From assembly GCA_021820825.1 (NCBI GenBank), contig JAKADD010000125.1, positions 1 to 7,284 on the forward strand: a DNA stretch of 7,284 nt, given 5' to 3'. Origin of the DNA: Bacillota bacterium. Lineage in GTDB: Bacteria > Bacillota > Bacilli > Alicyclobacillales > SLC66. Position numbers and translations under genes: made by a program. The notes under the pieces were generated by a model. That model was not told the DNA's origin, did no database searches, and worked only from the letters and a program-made list of their open reading frames with translations. This document shows positions 1 to 5,644 of the stretch, piece by piece. Position 1 is the first letter of the stretch. The number at the start of each line of letters is the position of its first letter.

Positions 1-548
1 TCGCCCCACACCTGCTTCACAAGCTGATGGTGCGTCAGGACGCGACCGGCGTTCACCGCCATTACCTTGAGCAAATCGTACTCTATGGGCGTGAGATGGA
101 TTGTCTGCCCATTCTTTTCGACGATCCTTCTTGCCAGATCGATGGCTACATCGCCGACCACGACCACCGGTTCACACGGAGCGTGAGCGGCGTGACGCAG
201 GGCGACCCGGACACGCGCCAGCAACTCCCCCATGCCAAATGGCTTCGTGATGTAGTCGTCCGCTCCTGAATCCAGCACAGCCACGGTCTCCGCCTCATTG
301 TCGCGCACACTCAGCACAATGACCGGAACTTGCGACCATTCGCGAATCTGCCGTAAAACCTCTGTTCCGTCCAAATCAGGCAAACCGAGATCGAGGATCA
401 CAAGATCTGGCCTCTCCATGCCCACACAAACCACACCGTCGGATCCTGTCGCACTCTCCAGCAGTGTGAAACCGTGCGCCTGCAGGGTGACTCTGAGCAA
501 CCTGCGAATCTGCAACTCATCGTCGACAACCAGTATCCTGGCCCCCAT
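1..548 (-). CDS. kdpE: KdpE-like OmpR-family response regulator (partial, C-terminus beyond window)
   Basis: This is a cytoplasmic DNA-binding response regulator, partner of the adjacent KdpD-like kinase; the family activates the kdp high-affinity K+ transport operon. About 182 codons are visible and the frame runs off the left edge; full KdpE proteins are about 225-230 residues. The receiver domain (about 1-120) begins MGARILVVDDE and shows acidic D9/D10, phospho-acceptor D53 in LVILDLGLPDLDG, switch S80 and conserved K102 in DDYITKPFG. The start of the winged-helix domain is visible (about 130 onward), including HLTPIEYDLLKVM and LTHHQLVKQVWG. The LDLGLPD, SGADDYITKPFGMGEL and HLTPIEY stretches closely resemble E. 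coli KdpE as I remember it. The ATG at 546-548 is preceded by GGAGG (555-559) with a 6-base gap, which fixes the start. The gene overlaps the end of the kinase gene by 32 bases, suggesting translational coupling. The kdpFABC genes are not in view, so the target is inferred. Confidence 0.92.
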   Translation of the reverse strand, partial: MGARILVVDDELQIRRLLRVTLQAHGFTLLESATGSDGVVCVGMERPDLVILDLGLPDLDGTEVLRQIREWSQVPVIVLSVRDNEAETVAVLDSGADDYITKPFGMGELLARVRVALRHAAHAPCEPVVVVGDVAIDLARRIVEKNGQTIHLTPIEYDLLKVMAVNAGRVLTHHQLVKQVWG

Positions 549-2049
549 TTGACGCCTCCCCTCCGTCAATCGGCATTCGAATTACGATCATGACACCTTG
601 GCTCGACCTGCGTTCCGCCGTGATTACACCCCCGTGCGCTTCGACAATACCTCTGCAAATCGCAAGACCCAACCCTGTTCCCGGAATTTTTTGCGCGGCT
701 TCTGCCCGATAAAATTTGTCGAATATCTTTTCTTCGTCACCTTCCAACAGACCGATTCCCTCGTCTGCAACCGTGAGAACCGCGACGCCGTCACGTTCTG
801 CGGCGCGTATTTCGATTCTGCCGCCAGCGGACGAGTACTTGACCGCATTGCTGAGGACATTGACGAGCACTTGTTCAATCAACACATCGTCCACCTGCAG
901 CGGAGGCAGATCTTTTTGCAGACTCACCTCGACCACACGGTGCTGGAGAGTATCCTGCAACTGCCGGAATGCCACTCCAAGCATATCCGAGACGTCGCAG
1001 ACGCGTCTGTGCAAGCTGAGCATACCACTCTCCAGACGTACCATGCCAAGCAGATTGGTAACCAGCCGATTCATGCGCATGGCGCTGTCGCGAATCGTAA
1101 ACAGCAGGTCGTTGCGGTCTGCCTCGGTGAGCGCAACCGCATTCTCGATCATGCCTGTTACAGATCCGATAATGCCCGCCAGCGGTGTGCGCAGTTCGTG
1201 CGAAATGGAATCGAGCAGCGCATTGCGCAGCAGTTCGGATTCTGCCGACAGACGCGCCAGCTGCGCTTGTTTCTCCAGTTGAATACGCGCAATCGACACC
1301 GCAGACAACCCCGCAATCGCCTCGATAAGACGCAGACGCTCCATAAAGCGGACATTGGCATGGTCGCGCATACCCAGCACGAGAACGCCCCGGACAACCT
1401 CCTCAGTCTTGAGCGGAACGTAGATCTGTTTTGTCTGTGCGAACTGGTCTGTTCCATGACCCGCCATGTCGCCATGCAGGTAAACCCATCTGCACACCGC
1501 TTCATCGATCCCGTCATCCTGAGGGTGTTGCCCCGCCCTGGCGCTGACAGCCATTCTGTCACCGCCGGCAGGGAGCACGATCCAGACAGGGAACCGCAAA
1601 GTGCCGTATACATGGGTCACAATGGCCTCCAGAATACCAGGCAGATCACCTCGCGCAGTCATCTGCCTGCCCAGATCGTAAAGCGCCGCAGTGTCCGCTT
1701 CCCGCTGGCGCGATTGATCCACCTGCATACGCAGCCGCAATGCCAGAGTAGCCGTCAATATCGCAACGCTCAGAAAAACAGCGAACGAGATCAGATAACG
1801 CAGATCACTCACCGAAAAACTGAAGAAGGGCGGCACAAAGAAATAGTCAAACGCCGCCACGCTGAGCGCGGCGGCGTAAATAGACGGGCCGAACCCCCAG
1901 CGCGCTGCGCTGAAGAGCACCGGCAGCAGAAACAGGAGCGCGATATTGACCAGTTGAAAAGACGGCCCGACTCTAAGCAGCAAAATAGTCAATAAACCGA
2001 TTGCCAGAGTGGTTGCCAAATAGGGTAACCATAACCTAGTGATTCGCAT
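517..2049 (-). CDS. kdpD: Short KdpD-like sensor histidine kinase (DUF4118-GAF-HisKA-HATPase)
   Basis: This is a membrane histidine kinase that would phosphorylate the KdpE-like regulator encoded just downstream. It has 510 residues; full KdpD is about 890. The N-terminus goes straight into about four hydrophobic segments (roughly 8-28, 33-48, 52-73, 86-106), matching the KdpD membrane region (DUF4118). A GAF-like region follows (about 120-255), then HisKA with H284 in SISHELRTPLAG. The HATPase domain shows an N box (VLVNVLSNAVKYS, N401), a G1 box (ADEGIGL, D429), an F box (IFDKFYRA) and a G2 box (GTGLGLAI, 457-464). All catalytic boxes are intact. The N-terminal KdpD ATP-binding domain and universal-stress-protein domain are absent, and no remnant lies upstream, where the cstB-like gene ends 147 bases away. 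The ATG is preceded by AGGGAG about 7 bases upstream. KdpD C-terminal homology is clear, but the stimulus may differ from that of classical KdpD. Confidence 0.9.
   Translation of the reverse strand: MRITRLWLPYLATTLAIGLLTILLLRVGPSFQLVNIALLFLLPVLFSAARWGFGPSIYAAALSVAAFDYFFVPPFFSFSVSDLRYLISFAVFLSVAILTATLALRLRMQVDQSRQREADTAALYDLGRQMTARGDLPGILEAIVTHVYGTLRFPVWIVLPAGGDRMAVSARAGQHPQDDGIDEAVCRWVYLHGDMAGHGTDQFAQTKQIYVPLKTEEVVRGVLVLGMRDHANVRFMERLRLIEAIAGLSAVSIARIQLEKQAQLARLSAESELLRNALLDSISHELRTPLAGIIGSVTGMIENAVALTEADRNDLLFTIRDSAMRMNRLVTNLLGMVRLESGMLSLHRRVCDVSDMLGVAFRQLQDTLQHRVVEVSLQKDLPPLQVDDVLIEQVLVNVLSNAVKYSSAGGRIEIRAAERDGVAVLTVADEGIGLLEGDEEKIFDKFYRAEAAQKIPGTGLGLAICRGIVEAHGGVITAERRSSQGVMIVIRMPIDGGEASNGGQDTGCRR
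555..559 (-). promoter_or_regulatory. Ribosome-binding site of kdpE inside the kdpD 3' flank
   Basis: On the minus strand GGAGG lies 6 bases before the ATG at 548 and inside the last codons of the kinase gene. It decides the kdpE start and allows re-initiation by ribosomes finishing kdpD at 517. Confidence 0.75.
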
Positions 2050-2108
2050 GACCGCTCTCCCTGTTTCTGATGATCAGCCGCTCCCCGCAGCAAGCGCGCC
2101 ACGCATCC

Positions 2109-2114
2109 ATCATA
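2109..2114 (-). promoter_or_regulatory. Possible -10 box for kdpDE
   Basis: On the minus strand TATGAT (5 of 6 matches to TATAAT) lies 59 bases before the kinase ATG, just downstream of the cstB-like terminator. If that terminator works, kdpDE needs its own promoter and this is the best -10 candidate in the gap. No convincing -35 box is found 16-18 bases upstream, because that position falls in the terminator stem (GTCCTG at 17 bases). An activator-dependent promoter or read-through remains possible. This is a weak call. Confidence 0.25.
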
Positions 2115-2175
2115 CAATAAAACAAACCATCCAGGACCGCCAACGTTGCAACTGGATCGCCGGTCCTGGATGGTT
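2114..2175 (-). terminator. Intrinsic terminator of the cstB-like gene
   Basis: A perfect 15-bp inverted repeat (AACCATCCAGGACCG at 2125-2139, CGGTCCTGGATGGTT at 2161-2175) with a 21-base loop starts 21 bases after the cstB-like stop codon. On the minus strand the stem is followed by TGTTTTATTG, a U-rich run in RNA. The plus-strand side has no T-tract, so the signal is directional for the minus strand. The loop is longer than in most intrinsic terminators and contains the 8-bp palindrome GTTGCAAC (2145-2152), which may fold into a small inner hairpin. Confidence 0.75.
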
Positions 2176-2196
2176 ATGGTTACCTCGTTCCTGTCG

Positions 2197-3627
2197 TCAG
2201 ATCTGGCGACTCGCCGCAGCAAGGTCCAGTTTGGTCCACCCTTCGTACCCACCAAGCATATTCTGTACATTGTCGAATCCATGAGCCTGCAAAATACTCG
2301 CTGCAATCGCCGAGCGGCCACCGGTGCGGCACTGCACGAGCACTGGTTTGTCCTTTGGAACTTCGTGCAGCCGATCCGTGAGGTGGCCGAGCATGATGTG
2401 GGTGGCTTGCGGAATGTGCCCCTCCGCCCACTCAGCGGCATTGCGAACATCCAGCAGGAACACCTCGCCGCGATCAATTCTGCGCGCCGCATCCCCCGAC
2501 TGCACCTCTGTATAGCTCAGCGCACGGGAGTCCGCCGCTGATTCAGCCGTCAGCACTCCCACTCCCATCGACCCCGCCACATTGTCCAGTCCGATGGACT
2601 GCAGTTCCTTGCTGATCTCTGCAACATCTTCCCCGGCGCACAGCAGATAGATCGGCCGCTTGTAGTCGAGCAGCCAGCCAGCCCATGTCACAAACGATTT
2701 ATTGTACGGAATGTTGATTACACCAGCGAGATGGCTTTTCGCGAACGCCGAAGCGGGGCGCGTATCGACGACAATCCCCCTGCCCAGCCACTCCTGCACG
2801 GTTGCCTGCGATTCTTCAGCCCGTTTTGGAGCTGTCACGGCCGACAACAGTTGTGGACCCTCTTTGTTCAGCTTCTTCATCATCGCAAAGTACTTGGGCG
2901 GTTCTGGTTGACCATCCAGCAGGGCTTTGACAAACGATTCTTCGTCATCGTAACTGAGCGCCCAGTTCACCATCTTTTCATACCCGACCGTGGATGACGG
3001 GATGGCGCCCAGCGCCTTGCCGCAGGCGCTGCCAGCGCCATGGGCGGGCCACAGTTGAAGATGGTCGGGAAGTTTTTTGAATCGCTTCAGCGACTGGAAC
3101 ATCCTGCGCGCCATCACATCCGAAGAACCGCTGACACCGGCGGCCTTTTCCAGCAGATCGGGGCGCCCCACATCCCCCACGAACACGAAGTCTCCCGAAA
3201 AAATCCCCATCGCGCTGGGCGCCTTCGAACCGCCGTCCGTAACCACCAGCGCAATGTGTTCCGGAGTATGCCCAGGGGTATGCATGACTTCGAATTTGAT
3301 ATTGCCAATGTTGAATGTGTCGCCGTCATGCACTGGCCGCGACGAATACTCATCCAGAAACTGATAGGTCCAGTCAGGTCCGCCCTCTGCCGAGAGATAC
3401 AGCGTGGCGCCGGTTTGCGCCGCGAGTTCTCTTGCTCCGGACAGAAAGTCGGCGTGGATATGCGTCTCGGTGATGCCTACGATGCGCATGCCTTCTGCTT
3501 CCGCAGTCTGCAAATAGGCGGAAATGTCGCGCGAGGGATCAATCACGATCGCTTCTCCTGTGGCCTGGCACCCGACGAGATACGATGCGTGCGCCAGTTT
3601 GTCGTTGTAAAAATACTTGAGCAACAT
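2197..3627 (-). CDS. cstB: CstB-like persulfide dioxygenase-sulfurtransferase (MBL fold plus two rhodanese domains)
   Basis: This is a cytoplasmic enzyme that probably oxidises low-molecular-weight persulfides made during sulfide stress and moves sulfane sulfur toward thiosulfate. It has 476 residues. The metallo-beta-lactamase domain (about 1-235) shows ETHIHADF (H56, H58, D60), HTPGHTPEH (H120), FSGDFVFVGDVGRPDL (D146) and PAHGAGSACG (H196, C202). In ETHE1-type persulfide dioxygenases, the equivalents of H56/H58 and H120/D146 surround the mononuclear iron. A first rhodanese-like domain (about 270-355) has a non-canonical loop, LLCAGED. The second (about 375-465) has the catalytic loop VQCRTGGRS, with C433. 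The order MBL, pseudo-rhodanese, rhodanese and the length match the S. aureus CstB type. The ATG is preceded by AGGGAG 8 bases upstream. The promoter carries a CsoR/CstR-type operator, and a terminator follows, so the gene seems monocistronic. An uncharacterised MBL-rhodanese sulfurtransferase is the alternative. Confidence 0.88.
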   Translation of the reverse strand: MLLKYFYNDKLAHASYLVGCQATGEAIVIDPSRDISAYLQTAEAEGMRIVGITETHIHADFLSGARELAAQTGATLYLSAEGGPDWTYQFLDEYSSRPVHDGDTFNIGNIKFEVMHTPGHTPEHIALVVTDGGSKAPSAMGIFSGDFVFVGDVGRPDLLEKAAGVSGSSDVMARRMFQSLKRFKKLPDHLQLWPAHGAGSACGKALGAIPSSTVGYEKMVNWALSYDDEESFVKALLDGQPEPPKYFAMMKKLNKEGPQLLSAVTAPKRAEESQATVQEWLGRGIVVDTRPASAFAKSHLAGVINIPYNKSFVTWAGWLLDYKRPIYLLCAGEDVAEISKELQSIGLDNVAGSMGVGVLTAESAADSRALSYTEVQSGDAARRIDRGEVFLLDVRNAAEWAEGHIPQATHIMLGHLTDRLHEVPKDKPVLVQCRTGGRSAIAASILQAHGFDNVQNMLGGYEGWTKLDLAAASRQI

Positions 3628-3666
3628 GAAGCCAACTCCCTTCGTAAGTTACCTGAACTGAAAAAA

Positions 3667-3687
3667 ATGTGACCATTCTGTTCACAT
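3667..3687. repeat. Imperfect palindrome in the leader of the cstB-like gene
   Basis: The arms ATGTGA (3667-3672) and TCACAT (3682-3687) are perfect complements, and 8 of 10 positions pair around a centre at 3677. The site lies about 12-32 bases downstream of the predicted transcription start. The TGTGA/TCACA half-sites resemble those of CRP/FNR and Rex proteins, but the 9-base gap is longer than those families normally use. It could be a second repressor site, a roadblock or a leader hairpin. Confidence 0.35.
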
Positions 3688-3705
3688 AGTGTCCACACTC
3701 GAATC

Positions 3706-3734
3706 ATTATAACATACCTGCGGGGGTATGTGTA
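3706..3734 (-). promoter_or_regulatory. Sigma-A-type promoter of the cstB-like gene
   Basis: On the minus strand a perfect -10 box TATAAT (3706-3711) is preceded by the extended element TGT. At a 17-base spacing lies TACACA (3729-3734), which matches TTGACA at 4 of 6 positions. Transcription should start near 3699, giving a leader of about 72 bases. The operator palindrome fills the spacer, so a bound repressor would block RNA polymerase. Confidence 0.75.
3712..3731. promoter_or_regulatory. CsoR/CstR-type operator in the promoter spacer
   Basis: A 20-base element has perfect 7-bp arms, ACATACC and GGTATGT, around TGCGGG. Its core ATACCTGCGGGGGTAT closely resembles operators of the CsoR/CstR family, such as the TACC...GGGGGTA sites upstream of Bacillus copper genes. 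It lies between the -35 and -10 boxes of the cstB-like promoter. Given the target gene, the persulfide sensor CstR is a more likely ligand than copper-sensing CsoR. No CsoR-family gene lies in the window, so the regulator would act from elsewhere. Confidence 0.7.
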
Positions 3735-3842
3735 CAGCAGTGATCGGCGGTGTTTTCTTATATTCCCTCCATTAACAACCATGTTTAAGTATTGTTTCCG
3801 CAAATCACCGCGTCATTGCATGTACTTGACAGGTTATTTATC

Positions 3843-3863
3843 GTATACTGACAGTTAGTGTAC
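3843..3863. repeat. Imperfect palindrome, possible operator
   Basis: The halves GTATACTGAC and GTTAGTGTAC flank a central A at 3853, with 8 of 10 positions pairing. Size and shape suit a dimeric repressor such as a TetR-family protein. The site covers TATACT (3844-3849), which looks like a -10 box. TTGACA at 3826-3831 is only 12 bases upstream of it, too close for a normal promoter. The regulator and target are unknown. Confidence 0.35.
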
Positions 3864-3945
3864 ACTTCTGAATTCCACCCGCATGATTAACATGTTTGGC
3901 AGGGATACTGCAGTACGAACACTCCACAGAACACGCTTACCATGA

Positions 3946-3973
3946 TTAGCACATACCTGAAAATGGGTAAAAT
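3946..3973 (+). promoter_or_regulatory. Weak promoter candidate for the glycosylation operon
   Basis: TTAGCA (3946-3951) and TAAAAT (3968-3973) are spaced by 16 bases and match the vegetative consensus at 4 of 6 and 5 of 6 positions. Transcription would start near 3980, about 63 bases before the start codon of the GtrA fusion gene. A second AT-rich hexamer, TATACA (3981-3986), lies just downstream without a good -35. Confidence 0.3.
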
Positions 3974-4042
3974 ACAACTATATACAGAGTCATTCTAAAA
4001 AATGCAGCAGACCGGATTGAGGGATGGAAAGGACGGATTTAC

Positions 4043-5620
4043 ATGGAGATCGCCGCGCTGTCAAACGGCGGACGCAGATTCGTCAAATACTGTCTGACAG
4101 GGCTGCTCAATACGGGGGTGTCATACGCCTTCTATGGAACGCTGATTGCCCTGAGCTGCGATGTGACATGGGCGCTGGCCGTCAGCTTCGCAGCCGGCAT
4201 GACAACGAGTTATCTCATCAACGCCCGCTGGACGTTTGCGCGAAAAAATTTCGACAGAGCAACCCTGTTGCGCTTTGTGACAATCAATTCAGGCATCCTC
4301 ATCGTATCTGAAATAACTCTCCACCTTATCCTGCGCGACATCACCGCATCCCCCTATCTCGCACAGATTGTTAACCTGATACCGGTCACGGTAGGCGGAT
4401 TTGTCGCGAATCAGTACCTCGTATTTCAGGACGCCGAATCCCCCGTTCGCATTGTCGCAAACACGGGCGCTTTCAGGCGCTATCTGGTGATTGCGGCGGC
4501 TTTCGTCATCGTTCAGCGCTTATTTGTGCTGGCCGGCGAGACATCAGCCGCCCTCCGCCACGGACTGTATTTCACCCTGTACTCCCTGCTGGTAAACGGT
4601 TTCGCCCACTGGGACAGTGGATGGTATATCCAGATTGCGCGAACTGGTTACACCACTGTGGACCAAACTGCATTTTGGCCCATGTACCCCTGGCTGATGA
4701 GCGCCCTGCATAATCTGAGCGGGCTCGACTACCGGGTCAGCGGCATTGTCATCTCACTCGTCAGCTTTGTATTCTTCCTGAGTTTTCTGGGTCTCTGGGC
4801 GGAACGCGAGTTCGGCAGGCGCACGGCTCTCTGGACCATGGCGCTGATTGCATTCTTCCCGACGGCTTACTACTTCGACGCGGTCTATACAGAGTCTCTG
4901 TTCCTGATGCTGTCGGCGGCTGCGGTCTACGCCTCGCAGAAACGCCGCTTCAAAATCGCCAACGTGCTGGTCCTGTTTGCGACACTGACGCGCAATACAG
5001 GGGGTCTGCTTGGCTTCATCATTTTTTTCGATTACATCAAAGACCGGCAGACTGGCTGGCGCTTCTGGCAACGCCGCTGGTGGCGCAGCCTGGGCTTTGA
5101 AGCCATGTATCTGCTCCTTCCGGCAGCCGGATTGGCGGCCTACTGCGTGTGGCTAAAAGAGCGTTTCGGCCACTATTTTCCGTTTCTCATCGCCGAAAGC
5201 CAGCACTGGCACCGTGGCTACATGGCGCCCTGGCTGACATTCCTGCACACGCTGCACTATTTGCTGCACCCACAGGCGACATCCATGGCCCCCGACTATG
5301 TACGGTTTGAAATGGCGAGTTTCGCGTTTGCCGTCATGCTGCTGCTCATTGGGGTGCTCTATGTGCGAAAATCGCTCAACCACGTCGGCTGGTGGCTGTA
5401 TCTATTCGCTGTCACCTGGATCACGGCGAGTGAACCGTCGTTTGACGTTCCCGACTATCTGGTGAGTCTGCCGCGCTATGTTCTGATGTTGTTCCCAGGA
5501 TTCGTATACTTTGCCGACTTTTTGCGCTCCAACTGGATCAGGACGGCGCTGACGGCGGTGCTCGCCGCAGTCTTGTTTATCACGAGCGGAATATTTTATC
5601 GCGGCATCTGGATTGCCTGA
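4043..5620 (+). CDS. GtrA-like domain fused to a PIG-V-type GT-C mannosyltransferase
   Basis: This 525-residue polytopic membrane protein probably takes part in surface glycosylation. Residues about 11-130 form a GtrA-like domain with four hydrophobic segments and typical motifs: RRFVKYCLTGLLNTGVSYAFY, TSYLINARWTF and GGFVANQYLVF. GtrA proteins are thought to flip sugar-linked undecaprenyl phosphate. From about 145 to the end the protein resembles PIG-V/GT-C transferases. It has HWDSGWYIQIARTGY (189-203, with likely catalytic D191 in the first outer loop), FWPMYPWL (211-218), FFPTAYYFDAVYTESLFLML (271-290) and SLPRYVLMLFPGF near the end, with about eight further membrane helices. Such enzymes use lipid-phosphate sugars as donors. 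AAAGGA lies 9 bases before the ATG. The GT2 gene follows after 24 bases. Both domains are normally separate proteins; no stop or frame break separates them here. The sugar and acceptor are unknown. Confidence 0.85.
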   Translation: MEIAALSNGGRRFVKYCLTGLLNTGVSYAFYGTLIALSCDVTWALAVSFAAGMTTSYLINARWTFARKNFDRATLLRFVTINSGILIVSEITLHLILRDITASPYLAQIVNLIPVTVGGFVANQYLVFQDAESPVRIVANTGAFRRYLVIAAAFVIVQRLFVLAGETSAALRHGLYFTLYSLLVNGFAHWDSGWYIQIARTGYTTVDQTAFWPMYPWLMSALHNLSGLDYRVSGIVISLVSFVFFLSFLGLWAEREFGRRTALWTMALIAFFPTAYYFDAVYTESLFLMLSAAAVYASQKRRFKIANVLVLFATLTRNTGGLLGFIIFFDYIKDRQTGWRFWQRRWWRSLGFEAMYLLLPAAGLAAYCVWLKERFGHYFPFLIAESQHWHRGYMAPWLTFLHTLHYLLHPQATSMAPDYVRFEMASFAFAVMLLLIGVLYVRKSLNHVGWWLYLFAVTWITASEPSFDVPDYLVSLPRYVLMLFPGFVYFADFLRSNWIRTALTAVLAAVLFITSGIFYRGIWIA

Positions 5621-5631
5621 TGAGATGAAAT

Positions 5632-5636
5632 GGAGG
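5632..5636 (+). promoter_or_regulatory. Ribosome-binding site that decides the GT2 start
   Basis: GGAGG lies 8 bases before the ATG at 5645. It overlaps the alternative ATG at 5630, which itself has no good ribosome-binding site. The start at 5645 is therefore preferred. Confidence 0.65.
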
Positions 5637-5644
5637 CGCCTGCC

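Larger units (their letters stand above)
3735..4042. other. Intergenic region between divergent cstB-like and gtrA-type genes
   Basis: This AT-richer stretch of about 308 bases has no credible protein gene. It holds a 21-base imperfect palindrome at 3843-3863 overlapping a 10-bp perfect palindrome AGTGTACACT (3857-3866), and an isolated TTGACA at 3826-3831. It also has two copies of CATGATTARCA (3882-3892, 3941-3951) and a weak plus-strand promoter candidate (3946-3973). Its length and palindrome content suggest regulated transcription of the glycosylation operon, or a small RNA, but no structured RNA is recognised. Confidence 0.5.

Noticed and set aside
598..1995. Long open frame (465 codons) on the plus strand, antisense to the kinase gene
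   Set aside because: It lies wholly within kdpD, has no recognisable domain, is rich in Arg/Gln/His as expected for an antisense shadow, and the kinase frame has all its motifs.
2125..2175. Inverted repeat as a mobile-element end or MITE
   Set aside because: The short 51-base span, position just after a stop codon and T-rich run on one side fit a terminator; no transposase or target-site duplication is seen.
3668..3686. CRP/FNR site in the cstB-like leader
   Set aside because: The half-sites TGTGA and TCACA are 9 bases apart rather than the usual 6, so a specific CRP/FNR assignment is not supported; it is kept only as an unassigned palindrome.
3543..3803. Open frame of 86 codons on the minus strand across the cstB-like start
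   Set aside because: It spans the promoter and operator, shares bases with the cstB-like N-terminus in another frame, and has no ribosome-binding site or recognisable motif.
3781..3858. 25-codon plus-strand open frame in the intergenic region
   Set aside because: There is no ribosome-binding site before the ATG, and the composition gives no sign of a real peptide.
3883..3945. 20-codon plus-strand open frame in the intergenic region
   Set aside because: The ATG is preceded by CACCCGC with no ribosome-binding site; it is expected by chance.
3882..3951. Two direct copies of CATGATTARCA, 59 bases apart
   Set aside because: Two 11-base near-copies in AT-rich DNA are not enough to claim iterons or a repeat array.
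4024..4311. Open frame of 95 codons starting upstream of the GtrA fusion
   Set aside because: It is in another frame from the GtrA fusion, has no membrane or domain pattern, and lies over a clearly coding N-terminus with its own ribosome-binding site.
5630..5644. Upstream ATG at 5630 as start of the GT2 gene
   Set aside because: It lacks a good ribosome-binding site and overlaps the GGAGG that serves the ATG at 5645; it adds only five residues and cannot be excluded fully.
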